Assembly (NCBI GenBank): GCA_031181345.1
Contig: JAPSLC010000001.1
Coordinates: forward strand, 124,001 to 188,000
Source of the DNA: Cupriavidus sp.
Lineage (GTDB): Bacteria; Pseudomonadota; Gammaproteobacteria; Burkholderiales; Burkholderiaceae
DNA length: 64,000 bases
Direction of reading: 5' to 3'
Shown here: piece by piece, positions 26,672 to 35,797 of the stretch
Position numbering within the stretch: the first letter of the stretch is position 1
How the letters are laid out: each line of letters starts with the position of its first letter
Translations under genes and position numbers: made by a program
The notes under the pieces: model-generated
The model's input: the letters and a program-made list of their open reading frames with translations, nothing else
Database searches by the model: none
What the model was told of the DNA's origin: nothing

Positions 26672-27346
26672 TCAGACGATATACCCTTCCTCGCGCCGGA
26701 AATAGGCGAGGTCCTCGGGCAGCTCCTGCACCGCCTTGGCCGGGCAGCCGCCGTACAGCATATGCGGCGCGGCCATGCTGCGGTTGAGCACCGCGCCGGC
26801 AGCCAGCACGCTGTAGTCCGGCAGTGCAGCGCCGGGCAGCAGGATCGAGCCGGTGCCGACGAAGCAGTAGGCGCCGATCGTCACCGGCGCGCAGCGCTGG
26901 CGCGATTCGCGGATCGACACGCTGTGCGTCAGTATCTGGCTGCGATAGCCCGCCACCGTCGAATACGCGCCCACCGTGATGGTGTCGGTGCAATCGAGGA
27001 TATGGCGCGAGGTGATCGCGGCATGCCGGCCGATCACCAGCGCCGGATCGCGGTCGGCGGCATCGCGAAAGTGCGGCGAGTCGGTCAGCCCTTGCGGGAA
27101 TCCCGACACCCAGTTCAGGCTGCCCAGAATGGCATGTTCGCCCAGGCTCAGCCGGCGGATGCCCTTGACCAGCGTCAGGTGGGCGATGTGCGAGTGCGGC
27201 CCCATCTCCAGCTCGTCGCACAGCACCAGCGACCAGCCAATGCGCGCGCTCGGATCGATGCGCGCGCCGCAAAAGCGGTTCAGCAGCCGCCGCCGCAGCG
27301 GCCATGGCAGCCCGATCGAGACGGCCGCCAGCACTTTCCTGATCAT
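26672..27346 (-). CDS. hexapeptide-repeat acyltransferase of the EPS locus
   Basis: 224-residue left-handed beta-helix protein. Hexapeptide repeats start near SLGEHAILGSL and continue through VIGRHAAITSRHILDC, VTIGAYCFVGTGSILLPGAALPDYSVLAAGAVL; the C-terminal GGCPAKAVQEL is the usual end block. Such enzymes acetylate sugars from acetyl-CoA. It overlaps the glycosyltransferase stop by ATGA and is the last gene of a three-gene operon (wzy-like, GT2, acyltransferase). Unlike WcaF types it lacks the WcaF N-terminal block. Confidence 0.82.
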   Translation of the reverse strand: MIRKVLAAVSIGLPWPLRRRLLNRFCGARIDPSARIGWSLVLCDELEMGPHSHIAHLTLVKGIRRLSLGEHAILGSLNWVSGFPQGLTDSPHFRDAADRDPALVIGRHAAITSRHILDCTDTITVGAYSTVAGYRSQILTHSVSIRESRQRCAPVTIGAYCFVGTGSILLPGAALPDYSVLAAGAVLNRSMAAPHMLYGGCPAKAVQELPEDLAYFRREEGYIV

Positions 27347-28146
27347 GACTGCCTCCCGAACACGGGGCCGCGTACCACGCGCTCATAGGTCGCGCGCGGA
27401 TTGGCCAGATGCTTGGTGACGCGAAAGTACGCCGACGCGAGATCGTCGTACGGGCGTCGCTCGCGCCCCAGAATCTTGCGGAACATGCGCTGTTCGAATT
27501 GCCGGTGCGCCTCCACCAGCCGGGCCGAACCGGTGATGGACTCCGCGTAGACGCGGTAGCAGCTGAGGAAGTCCGGGACATTGCGGAAGGTCGCGCCGGC
27601 CAGCGCCATGTCGATCACCAGTTCGCCGTCCCAGTTCGAGCGGTTCTCGACATTGAAGCCGCCGATCGCGCGGTAGGTCTCGGCGCGAAAGAAGGTCGAC
27701 GGCTGGATCGCGATGCTGGCGCCATAGGCGGCGCGGCGCAGGGCGAAGCGGTCCGAGTACACGCGCCGCACCAGCGCCCCCTCGCCGTCGATCACGTAAC
27801 CGTTGCCGCAGATCACGTCGGACGACGGATAGCGGCGGAAGTACGCGGCCACCTTGGCGAACGCCTCCGGCAGGAACAGGTCGTCGGAGTTCAGATAGCA
27901 GAAGATCTCCCCCGTCGCCGCCGCGAAGCCCTTGTTCAGGCCGTCGGCCGGACCGTCGTCGGGCTCGAGGATGCAACGGTCGATCGACCTGGCATGGCGC
28001 GCGATGATGTCGCGGCTGCCATCGGTCGAACCGGGGTCCACCACGATGTACTCGAGCTCGCAGCCGCGCTGGCCCGTGACCGAGCGGATCGCCTGTTCCA
28101 GATACCGCGCCTGGTTGAACGAGACCGTGACCACGCTGAATTTCAT
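27343..28146 (-). CDS. family 2 glycosyltransferase
   Basis: 267-residue GT-A-fold enzyme adding a sugar to the lipid-linked repeat at the inner face of the membrane. SVVTVSFNQARYLEQAIRSVTGQ, VVDPGSTDGSRDII and YLNSDDLF (metal-binding acidic pair) are the standard GT2 motifs. ATGA overlaps on both sides couple it to the polymerase gene before it and the acyltransferase after it. Donor and linkage are unknown. Confidence 0.88.
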   Translation of the reverse strand: MKFSVVTVSFNQARYLEQAIRSVTGQRGCELEYIVVDPGSTDGSRDIIARHARSIDRCILEPDDGPADGLNKGFAAATGEIFCYLNSDDLFLPEAFAKVAAYFRRYPSSDVICGNGYVIDGEGALVRRVYSDRFALRRAAYGASIAIQPSTFFRAETYRAIGGFNVENRSNWDGELVIDMALAGATFRNVPDFLSCYRVYAESITGSARLVEAHRQFEQRMFRKILGRERRPYDDLASAYFRVTKHLANPRATYERVVRGPVFGRQS

Positions 28147-29414
28147 TGCACGCTCCGCGGCTGACGATGGCGATGGGACTGGTGCCAGGCGAACAGCATG
28201 CCGAGGAACAAGGCGGTCTCCCAGCGATGGTCCGCCGAGAACGGCGAGAAGAACACGTCCCAGACGAACTGCGCCGTGCCGACATAGAAGAAGATCGGCA
28301 GCGTCGGCATGTTGCGCACGAACAGCCAGAGCGTGCGGGCCAGCATGCAGAGCCAATAGATGCCCCCGACCACGCCGCTCCAGACCAGCGCGCCCATCAG
28401 GAAGGAGTGCGCCGGAATCAGCGTGTCGTCCGTGACGACGATCGCGTCGCTCAGCGCCGCGCCCATCTGGTAGACGATTACGCTGTAGGCGTCCTGGTAG
28501 CCGTTGCGGTCCACCGCCCAGGAGCCATGGCCGAGCAGTGGCGCGTCGAGGAAGGCGCGCACCGATATCAGGATCTCCGAGCGGCCGCCGAACAGGATGC
28601 CCAGGTCGCTGGTGGCCTGCACGGTGTATTTGTGCGCCGCTTCGGGCGTCAGGAAGCGGAACTCGCCGGCATGCGCGAACACCATCGAGAACAGCGCGTT
28701 GAGCGCCGCAATCACCAGCACCAGCACGCCGAACAGCAGCGGGATGCCGCCGCGCGTATTGGTCAGGCTGCGCACCCAGGCCACCACCGAGGTGCGGCGC
28801 AGCAGGTAGATCAGCAGCGCCAGCAGCGGCAGCCCGGCCGCGCTGCGGAAGTCGAACACCACCGAAACGGTGCAATAGGCCAGGATGCACAGCGCGATGC
28901 GCAGCGCGCCGGCGCGGGCCAGCGCCAGATAGCACAGCACCAGCATCAGCACCGGCATCGCATAACCCCACTTCCAGGGGTTGTACAGGATCTCTTCGGT
29001 CGGCGCCCGGCTCACGTTGAAGATCTCGCTGAGCGCGGCGCCGATCAGGAAATACCACATCCGCTTCGGGCTGCCCTCGCTGAAGTGCGTGCCGATCGCG
29101 AACACCGTCAGGAAGAACACGCCTGGCGCCAGCACGCCTTTGATCGAACTGGTCAGCGGCGTACTATTGGACAGGTCCGACAGCGCCTGGGCGAACGCCC
29201 ACATCAATGTCAGGCCGAGGAAGGTGGCATAGCCGCGCTCGATCCGCAGGGTCGACAGCACCGCCAGGCCGTATGCCGCCGCGATGAATTCGCCGACATA
29301 CACTTCCCCGATCACGTTGACCTTGATCGCGCACAGTGCGCCGAGGCCCAGGTACAGCAGCAGCGCCGCCTGGCTCGTGCGGGCGCCGATCGGCAGGGTG
29401 GAGGTGGTTTGCAT
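28143..29414 (-). CDS. Wzy-like O-antigen/EPS polymerase
   Basis: Inner-membrane protein of 423 residues with about 10-12 spans and a large periplasmic loop (about residues 240-330: EFRFLTPEAAHKYTVQATSDLGILFGGRSEILISVRAFLDAPLLGHG). The RSEILISVRAFLDAPLLGHGSW segment resembles the Wzy_C/O-antigen ligase loop. The start is ATG at 29414. Sits with flippase and glycosyltransferases, so polymerase is the best call over a WaaL-type ligase. No specific sequence signature distinguishes the two. Confidence 0.72.
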   Translation of the reverse strand: MQTTSTLPIGARTSQAALLLYLGLGALCAIKVNVIGEVYVGEFIAAAYGLAVLSTLRIERGYATFLGLTLMWAFAQALSDLSNSTPLTSSIKGVLAPGVFFLTVFAIGTHFSEGSPKRMWYFLIGAALSEIFNVSRAPTEEILYNPWKWGYAMPVLMLVLCYLALARAGALRIALCILAYCTVSVVFDFRSAAGLPLLALLIYLLRRTSVVAWVRSLTNTRGGIPLLFGVLVLVIAALNALFSMVFAHAGEFRFLTPEAAHKYTVQATSDLGILFGGRSEILISVRAFLDAPLLGHGSWAVDRNGYQDAYSVIVYQMGAALSDAIVVTDDTLIPAHSFLMGALVWSGVVGGIYWLCMLARTLWLFVRNMPTLPIFFYVGTAQFVWDVFFSPFSADHRWETALFLGMLFAWHQSHRHRQPRSVQ

Positions 29415-29726
29415 GGTCTGGCCGCCTTCTGAGTCGGTGAGCGGGTATGCCGTGCGGGACCAGGGCGGAACCGGGGAAGCCGGACCCGCGAGCCCACGGA
29501 CCCGCATGGCCGCACGATGCCGGGGGGTAAGCATGTTTTCCGTTCGATGGCGCACACCGGTTCAACGCACCCTTCGCCTACGTGCGCAAGCCCACAGTCG
29601 GTCGCCGAATCGCGCGCTAGAGTCCCTCCAGTGCACGCCCTTCCGGGTGCAGCCCGGCGTGCCCGACCCTCGCCCGATCGCCACGCCGGTGGCCCACTTC
29701 GCCGATCCACAGTCAGTGTCACAGCC
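29415..29726. other. divergent intergenic region between the polymerase and fcl genes
   Basis: 312 bases without a gene, presumably holding the promoters of the leftward wzy-like operon and of fcl. I see no convincing -35/-10 pair, operator dyad or repeat in it. Confidence 0.5.
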
Positions 29727-30728
29727 ATGAATCAGCCTCCAACCCGCATCTTCGTTGCCGGCCATCGCGGCATGGTCGGCGGCGCCATCGTGCGCGCGCT
29801 CGGCGCGCGTCCCGACATCACCGTGATCACCCGCACGCATGCCGAACTGGACCTGTGCGACCAGGCCAAGGTCCGTGCCTTCTTCGCCGAGCAGCGCATC
29901 GACGAGGTCTACCTGGCCGCCGCACGTGTCGGCGGCATCCATGCCAACAACACCTATCCGGCCGAGTTCATCCAGCAGAACCTGCTGATCGCGGCCAACG
30001 TCGTGCACGAGTCGTGGCGCTCGGGCGTCAAGCGCCTGCTGTTCCTCGGTTCGAGCTGCATCTACCCGGCCTTCGCCACGCAGCCGATCGACGAAGCGGC
30101 GCTGCTCACCGGCGCGCTGGAGCCGACCAATGCGCCCTACGCCATCGCCAAGATCGCCGGCATCAAGCTGTGCGAGAGCTACAACCGGCAGTACGGCACC
30201 GATTTCCGCTGCGCGATGCCGACCAACCTGTACGGCCCCGGCGACAACTACCACCCCGAGAACAGCCACGTGATACCCGGGCTGCTGCGGCGCTTCCACG
30301 AGGCCAAGCAGAGCGGCGCCAGCGAGGTGGTGGTGTGGGGCACGGGCACGCCGCTGCGCGAATTCCTCTACGCCGACGATCTCGGCCAGGCCTGCGTGCA
30401 CCTGATGGCGTTGCCGCAGCAGGAATATCGCAACCACGCCGGCGCGCCGGGCTTCTTCAATGTGGGCAGCCCCGACGAGGTCAGCATCCGCGTGCTGGCC
30501 GAGCTGATCGCCGACACCGTGGGCTTCCGCGGCGCGATCCGGTTCGACACCAGCAAACCCGACGGCACGCCGCGCAAGCGGCTGAACTCGCACCGGATCG
30601 AGGCGACCGGCTGGAAGCCGACCGTGTCGCTGGTCGACGGTCTGCGGCTGGCCTATGGCGACGCGCTGCAAAGCGGCCGCCTCGGCAGCCCCCCGCGACG
30701 CCAGCCGCGGCTGGTGGCGCTGCGCTGA
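29727..30728 (+). CDS. fcl: GDP-L-fucose synthase
   Basis: NADPH-dependent 3,5-epimerase/4-reductase that turns the Gmd product into GDP-L-fucose; 333 residues. Rossmann motif [46 protein letters not shown]; catalytic Ser-Tyr-Lys in LGSSCIYP and [35 protein letters not shown]. All are hallmark WcaG/Fcl blocks. 30 bases upstream of the WcaI-like gene, so likely one operon. A short basic C-terminal tail ([12 protein letters not shown]) is extra. Confidence 0.95.
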   Translation: MNQPPTRIFVAGHRGMVGGAIVRALGARPDITVITRTHAELDLCDQAKVRAFFAEQRIDEVYLAAARVGGIHANNTYPAEFIQQNLLIAANVVHESWRSGVKRLLFLGSSCIYPAFATQPIDEAALLTGALEPTNAPYAIAKIAGIKLCESYNRQYGTDFRCAMPTNLYGPGDNYHPENSHVIPGLLRRFHEAKQSGASEVVVWGTGTPLREFLYADDLGQACVHLMALPQQEYRNHAGAPGFFNVGSPDEVSIRVLAELIADTVGFRGAIRFDTSKPDGTPRKRLNSHRIEATGWKPTVSLVDGLRLAYGDALQSGRLGSPPRRQPRLVALR

Positions 30729-30758
30729 GCCCGCGCCAGTCGAGCACGGTACGCGCCG

Positions 30759-32021
30759 ATGAAGATCCTCCTGTACTGCCTCAATTACGCTCCCGAGCTG
30801 ACCGGCATCGGCAAGTACACCGGCGAACAGGCTCGCTGGTTCGCCGCGCGCGGCCATCAGGTACGCGTCGTCACGGCCCCGCCCTACTATCCGGCCTGGC
30901 GTGTCGGCGCCGGTTACCGCGCCTGGCAATACCGGCGCGAGCAACACGACGGCGTGCAGGTATGGCGCGCGCCGGTCTGGGTGCCGCGCCAGCCGTCGGG
31001 ACTCAAGCGCGTGCTGCATCTGGCCAGCTTCGCGCTGAGCAGCCTGCCTTGCCTGCTGGCGCAATGGCGCTGGCGTCCGGACGTCGTGATGGTGGTCGAG
31101 CCGCCGCTGCTGTGCAGCCCGGCCGCGCTGCTGCTCGGCCGCTGGACCGGTGCGAAGACGTGGCTGCATGTGCAGGACTACGAGGTCGATGCCGCCTTTG
31201 CGCTCGGACTGCTGAAACAGCCGTTGCTGCGCAAGCTCGCCTGTGCGCTCGAATGCCATGCGATGGCGGGCTTCGACCGCGTGTCGACGATTTCCGAGGC
31301 GATGCTGCGGCTGGCGCGGGACAAGGGCGCGCCGGAAGCACGCACGCAGCTGATCCCGAACTGGGTCGACCTGCGCGCGATCCGGCCCGGCCGCGGCAGT
31401 CTCTATCGGCGTCGGCTGGGCATTCCGGCCGATGCCACGGTGGCGCTGTACTCGGGCAACATGGGCAACAAGCAAGGGCTGGAAGTGTTGGCCCAGGCCG
31501 CGCGCCAGCTGCGCGACCGGCGCGACATCTGGTTCGTGCTGTGCGGCGACGGCGCAGGCCGCGCCGCGCTCGAGCAAGCCTGTGCCGGGCTGCCGCAGGT
31601 CCGCTTTCTGCCGCTGCAGCCGGCCTCGCGCTTCCCCGCGCTGCTGGCCGCCGCCGATCTGCATCTGCTGCCGCAGCGGGCCGACGCCGCCGACCTGGTG
31701 TTGCCATCGAAGCTGGCCGGCATGCTGGCCAGCGGCCGGCCGGTCATCGCGACCGCGCATCCCGATACCGAACTGGCGCGGCTCGCGTTGCGCTGTGGAC
31801 GCGTGGTGGCGCCGGGAGACGGCCTTGCGCTTGCCGCGGCGATCGAGGAGCTCGCCGCCGACCCCGCGGCACGCGACGCGCTCGGCGCGGCGGGACGCGC
31901 CTGGGCCGAGCGGCATCTGGACCGCGACGCGGTGCTGGGCCGCTGGGAGGCCGCGATGCAGGCCCTGTGCGGCGAGCACGCGGCGGTCAGCGTGCCGGCC
32001 GCCAGCGTCGGCACCGATTAG
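30759..32021 (+). CDS. wcaI: WcaI-like GT4 glycosyltransferase (fucosyltransferase candidate)
   Basis: 420-residue GT-B-fold enzyme. The start KILLYCLNYAPELTGIGKYTGEQARWFAARGHQVRVVTAPPYYPAWR is highly characteristic of WcaI of colanic acid synthesis, where it transfers fucose. Retaining-GT features: VALYSGNMGNKQGLEVL and LPSKLAGMLASGRPVIATA. Immediately after fcl, so enzyme and fucose donor are co-expressed. The stop codon lies in a 22-bp tandem duplication. Confidence 0.85.
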   Translation: MKILLYCLNYAPELTGIGKYTGEQARWFAARGHQVRVVTAPPYYPAWRVGAGYRAWQYRREQHDGVQVWRAPVWVPRQPSGLKRVLHLASFALSSLPCLLAQWRWRPDVVMVVEPPLLCSPAALLLGRWTGAKTWLHVQDYEVDAAFALGLLKQPLLRKLACALECHAMAGFDRVSTISEAMLRLARDKGAPEARTQLIPNWVDLRAIRPGRGSLYRRRLGIPADATVALYSGNMGNKQGLEVLAQAARQLRDRRDIWFVLCGDGAGRAALEQACAGLPQVRFLPLQPASRFPALLAAADLHLLPQRADAADLVLPSKLAGMLASGRPVIATAHPDTELARLALRCGRVVAPGDGLALAAAIEELAADPAARDALGAAGRAWAERHLDRDAVLGRWEAAMQALCGEHAAVSVPAASVGTD

Positions 32022-32058
32022 CGAGCGATTGGCGGACGATTAGCGAACGATTGGCGGA
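32015..32058. repeat. 22-bp tandem duplication across the wcaI stop
   Basis: Two adjacent copies, CGATTAGCGAGCGATTGGCG(GA) at 32015-32036 and the same with one G-to-A change at 32037-32058. The first copy contains the TAG stop of the WcaI-like gene, so the duplication did not change the protein. Confidence 0.85.
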
Positions 32059-32073
32059 TCCAGCGCACGCGCA

Positions 32074-32757
32074 TTACCGCTCGCTGCCGCTGGTCACGCC
32101 GCCTCCGCCTGTGCCGCGATCCGACGTGCCGCTGCCCTTGGTCGCGCCGGAGGGCGTGCTGGCCTTGCCGCCGCCGGCGCTGCCACGGCTGCTGCCCTGG
32201 GTCGAGTCGGACACGCCGGCGGCGCGGCGCGAGCCGGTCGCCGGCTTGCCGCTGGTCGCGTCGCCGCCGCTGTTGGCAGCGGTGTTCCCGGCAGTGTTCC
32301 CTGTCGCGCCGCCGGGCGCGGCCTTCGCGCTGCCGGGCGGCTGACGTCCGCCCGACGGCGAGCCGGTGGTCGGGCTGCCGCCATGCTCGACATCGCCCGC
32401 CCGGGATTGACGGGAGTCGCCCGCGCCCGCTTGCGCACCGCCTTGCGCACCGCCTTGCGCCCCACCTTGCCCGCTTCCCTGCGCGCTCGACTGCGCGCCC
32501 TGCCCCGGTCCCACGGCGCCGCGAGCGCCGCCGCTGACAGGACCGCTCGCACCGCCCGCCGTCCCTGCCCCTGTTCCGGTCCCTGTTCCCGACGAGGTCG
32601 CCCCCGTACCGGTGGTGCCCTGCGCGCCGGCGCTATCGCTCATGCCGGTCGATCCCGCCTTGCCGCTGCCGCCCGTCGAGCGGCCCTGCGCCATCGCGAG
32701 CTGGCTCGCCAGCGCGAGGCACGAGGCGGCCACCACCAGCAGATGTCGTGGTTTCAT
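32074..32757 (-). CDS. secreted glycine/serine/threonine-rich low-complexity protein
   Basis: 227 residues. A clear signal peptide (HLLVVAASCLALASQLAMAQ) is followed by about 200 residues made almost only of Gly, Ser, Thr, Ala and Gln, with short runs such as GSGQGGAQGGAQGGAQAG and GTGTGTGAG. No folded domain is evident, so it is probably disordered and extracellular or periplasmic. Gene lies inside the EPS locus, convergent to wcaI. Codon bias still looks protein-coding (third-position GC). Family unknown; could be matrix-associated. Confidence 0.65.
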   Translation of the reverse strand: MKPRHLLVVAASCLALASQLAMAQGRSTGGSGKAGSTGMSDSAGAQGTTGTGATSSGTGTGTGAGTAGGASGPVSGGARGAVGPGQGAQSSAQGSGQGGAQGGAQGGAQAGAGDSRQSRAGDVEHGGSPTTGSPSGGRQPPGSAKAAPGGATGNTAGNTAANSGGDATSGKPATGSRRAAGVSDSTQGSSRGSAGGGKASTPSGATKGSGTSDRGTGGGGVTSGSER

Positions 32758-32948
32758 GCTGTCCCTCCTGATTGTGAACGTCGCGCTCTGCGCGATGTCT
32801 GCGCACGCTCCACGCAAGCGGCATGCCGGCATTTGGGGACCATCCGCGACATGCGCACGCTTCGCCGGCCGCCGTGCTTGCAGAAATTGCTCCACGGACT
32901 TGCATATTTGGGGCCGGCGCGCATCGCGCCTCTTCGGTGGCCCCTGCT

Positions 32949-33821
32949 TCAAGGCGCCGTGGCGAACGCGCGGGCCGGCACGCGCGCCGAGCGCCGCGAC
33001 AGCCGTTCGAACTCGACCACGTCGTGGCCGCAGCAAACCGTCATATGGCCGTCGCGCCGTTCCTTCAGCTGGCGCAGGTGCCGTTGCGTCGCCAGCCGTG
33101 CCGCGCGGTCCTTTTCCATCATCCATTGATAGAAGCGCAGCCCTGGCGTGCACCAGGGCCGCACCGGATCCAGTTCGCCGTGATGGAAGTAGGCGTCGCC
33201 GGCCTGCAGCAGCCACTCGCCCTGCGCCTGCACCGCGATGCCCGCATGGCCGAAGGTGTGGCCCGGCAGCGCGACCATCGCCACCTCGGGCGGCAGCCCG
33301 TCCAGCGTGCGCACGCGGTCGAAGCCATACCAGCGCTCGCCGGCGTCCGGCGCGTAGGTGCGCCACCGCTCCTGTGTGGACCACTGCTGGGGCCGGAAGC
33401 GCTGGCGGTCCAGCCAGGTGCGCTGCAGCCGCGCATAGTCGCGTTCGGCCGCCATCAGGTGGACGGTGGCCCAGGGGAAATCGTCGAGTCCGCCGGCGTG
33501 GTCGAAGTCCAGGTGCGTCAGCACGATGTGCCGCACGTCGCGCGGATCGAAGCCGAGCGCCTCCACCTGCCGGTAAGCCGTCATCTCGTCGCGGAAGTCG
33601 GGCCGCAACAGCGTCAGGAAGAAGCCGCTCAGGCGCGAGCGAGGGTCCTGCACGTCGCGCCGGCCCATGCCGGTATCGACCAGCACCAGGCACTCCGGCA
33701 ACTCGACGAGCAGGCAGTGGCAGGCCAGCTCGCCGCGCTCGAGGATCGAGCGGGAACGTCCGTCCATCAGGCGCCCGCCCAGCGGACAGGTCGAGATGCA
33801 GTTCAGATGATGGATCCGCAT
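32949..33821 (-). CDS. cytosolic MBL-fold hydrolase (lactonase-like)
   Basis: 290-residue metallo-beta-lactamase-fold protein without signal peptide. It starts MRIHHLNCISTCPLGGRLMDG, has the metal motif IVLTHLDFDHAGGLDDF (HxxxDH variant), LPGHTFGHAGIAV, and LQAGDAYFHHGELDP. These resemble N-acyl-homoserine-lactonase/AttM-like or related quorum-quenching enzymes, but substrate cannot be named. AGGAGG six bases before the ATG at 33821 fixes the start. It sits in the EPS locus but no clear polysaccharide role is seen. Confidence 0.82.
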   Translation of the reverse strand: MRIHHLNCISTCPLGGRLMDGRSRSILERGELACHCLLVELPECLVLVDTGMGRRDVQDPRSRLSGFFLTLLRPDFRDEMTAYRQVEALGFDPRDVRHIVLTHLDFDHAGGLDDFPWATVHLMAAERDYARLQRTWLDRQRFRPQQWSTQERWRTYAPDAGERWYGFDRVRTLDGLPPEVAMVALPGHTFGHAGIAVQAQGEWLLQAGDAYFHHGELDPVRPWCTPGLRFYQWMMEKDRAARLATQRHLRQLKERRDGHMTVCCGHDVVEFERLSRRSARVPARAFATAP

Positions 33822-33972
33822 GAATGCCCTCCTGCGAGATCCATCCCTCGTGCAAGTCCCATTCCAGGCCGCCCCGCCTCCACGGCGGGCCTCTGTGACC
33901 CGACGCACCGACCGGTAGCGCCTGCTGGCTGACCATCGACCCGTGCGCGCCGCGCGTTTACCGGGACAGCCG

Positions 33973-34557
33973 ATGCTGATTACGCAAGACGATCCGACCA
34001 TGGGCCCCTCGTTCTCGCTGGGGAACCGCGTGCAGCGGCAGATCTGGAACTGGGTCTGGCTGTTCCTGTTCCGTCCCAGCCCGCGGCCCGCCCACGCCTG
34101 GCGCGCCGCGCTGCTGCGGCTGTTCGGCGCGCAGCTGGGCCGGCATGTCCATGTCTACCCCGGCGTGCGGATCTGGGCGCCATGGAATCTGCGCATCGGC
34201 AACAATGCCGGCGTGGCCGACGGCGTCACGCTGTACAACATCGAGCGCATCGACATCGGCGAGTACTGCGTGGTGTCGCAAGGCTCGCATCTGTGCACCG
34301 GCTCGCACGACTACAACAGCCCCAACTTCCAGCTGATCGCCTCGCCGATCACGCTGGCGCCGCGGGTGTGGATCTGCGCGGAGAGCTTCGTCTCGCCGGG
34401 CGTGTCGGTGCCGGAAGGCGCGGTGGTGGCGCCGCGCTCGGTGGTCACCAAGCCGCTGCCGACGCCATGGACGGTCTACGGCGGCACGCCGGCACGGCCG
34501 ATCGGCAAGCGGCGCGAACCGCGCTGCCAGGCCGCTGCATCGAGCGATGCCGCATGA
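33973..34557 (+). CDS. wcaF: WcaF-like colanic-acid-type acetyltransferase
   Basis: 194-residue hexapeptide acetyltransferase of the WcaF group. SFSLGNRVQRQIWNWVWLFLFRPSPRPAHAWRAALLRLFGAQLG is the family N-terminal block; the beta-helix follows (IGNNAGVADGVTLYNIERIDIGEYCVVSQGSHLCTGSHDYN, with the catalytic-type His), and it ends YGGTPARPIGKR. The ATG at 33973 is preferred to a GTG ten codons earlier. Probably O-acetylates an EPS sugar. Convergent to the GT4 gene at 34624. Confidence 0.85.
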   Translation: MLITQDDPTMGPSFSLGNRVQRQIWNWVWLFLFRPSPRPAHAWRAALLRLFGAQLGRHVHVYPGVRIWAPWNLRIGNNAGVADGVTLYNIERIDIGEYCVVSQGSHLCTGSHDYNSPNFQLIASPITLAPRVWICAESFVSPGVSVPEGAVVAPRSVVTKPLPTPWTVYGGTPARPIGKRREPRCQAAASSDAA

Positions 34558-34623
34558 AGCGATAGGCGGCGCCCGATGCCATGGAGATGCGCCATGGCGA
34601 TGCGCAGTAACGATGCGCAGTCA

Positions 34624-35769
34624 CTACGCGCAATGGCTGCGCAGCAGCTGCTTGACGTGCTCGCCCGCGCTGCGCCAGTTCAGCCGTTCGGCGTATTCCC
34701 GGTACGCGCCCCGCGCAAGCGCGCCATAGTGCGGCGCGGACTGGAACACGCGCTCGATGTAGTCGCACCACTCGGCCGGATCCGCCTCCAGCTCGAACGT
34801 CATGCCGTTGCGGCGATCGCGTACCGCGGTCGGAATGCCGCCGACCCGCGTGGCCAGCGACGGCAGTCCGAAGGAGCTGGCTTCGGCCAGCACCACGCCA
34901 TAGCACTCGGCGCTGGACGGCAGCAGCAGGAAATGGGCCTCGCTCATCAGCCGCTCGAAGCGGCGCCGGCCCTCTTCCGTGGTCTTCGACACGAAGCCGT
35001 GCAGCTTGACGAAGCTGGGCGGCTCGTACGGCGGACGGCAGCCGACCACATGCAGTTCGGTGGGAAGGCCGCGGCGATTCAGGCATTGCGCCACCGCAAG
35101 CGCGGTCTCGCCGCCCTTGCGCATCCAGTCCACGCCGACCAGCAGCAGCCTGCAGACCCGGTAGTCCTTGCCGAGCACGATCCGCTCGATATCGTGCGAG
35201 GTGCGCCGGCAATCGAGGTTGGCGCCGAACGGCACCACCTTGACCTTGGCCGCATCGACGTCGTAGTGGCGCAGCGCGGTGGCGGCCGCCCATTCCGAGC
35301 TGAAGATCGCCAGCCGGCAGCGCGACAGCGCCTGCTGTTCGAGCCGGTGGCCGTCGCGCAGCGTTTCCGCGCAGAAGTTGCTGAAGCCGGGATAGAAGCC
35401 GACCATGCCGTCGAAGGTCGCGTCGGTCCAGATCGCAATCGGACGATCCGTGTCCAGGCATGACACCGGCAGCGTGCCCGGGCTGAGCACCGCGTCGCAA
35501 TGCGCGCCCTCCAGGCGACGCTGCACGCGCTGCGCATAGCGGCGCGCCACCGTCGGCGAGCGGTCGCGCTGGTAATCGCGCCGCAGCAGCCGCCGATAGG
35601 CCAGCGCCTTGGCCCGCAGCAGGCAGGCCAGCAGCGGTCCTTCGTCGACCTTGTCGATCACCTCGGTCTCGATCGCGCTGCTGCGCAGCGCGCGCGGGAT
35701 GTAGCTCGCCGATCCCGACCAGGCGTGCGGATCGGAAGCGTCGTACGTCGTCACATAGGCCACTCGCAT
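34624..35769 (-). CDS. GT4 glycosyltransferase
   Basis: 381-residue GT-B retaining glycosyltransferase, last gene of a four-gene leftward operon. RLLLVGVDWMRKGGETALAVAQ begins the nucleotide-sugar domain; the E-x7-E motif is in PSSAECYGVVLAEASSFGLP. The N-terminal acceptor domain starts RVAYVTTYDASDPHAWSGSASYI. 28 bases follow the stop of the GT2 gene. Donor unknown. Confidence 0.87.
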   Translation of the reverse strand: MRVAYVTTYDASDPHAWSGSASYIPRALRSSAIETEVIDKVDEGPLLACLLRAKALAYRRLLRRDYQRDRSPTVARRYAQRVQRRLEGAHCDAVLSPGTLPVSCLDTDRPIAIWTDATFDGMVGFYPGFSNFCAETLRDGHRLEQQALSRCRLAIFSSEWAAATALRHYDVDAAKVKVVPFGANLDCRRTSHDIERIVLGKDYRVCRLLLVGVDWMRKGGETALAVAQCLNRRGLPTELHVVGCRPPYEPPSFVKLHGFVSKTTEEGRRRFERLMSEAHFLLLPSSAECYGVVLAEASSFGLPSLATRVGGIPTAVRDRRNGMTFELEADPAEWCDYIERVFQSAPHYGALARGAYREYAERLNWRSAGEHVKQLLRSHCA

Positions 35770-35797
35770 GGATCTCCCCAGCGGCGGCGCAAGCCGG

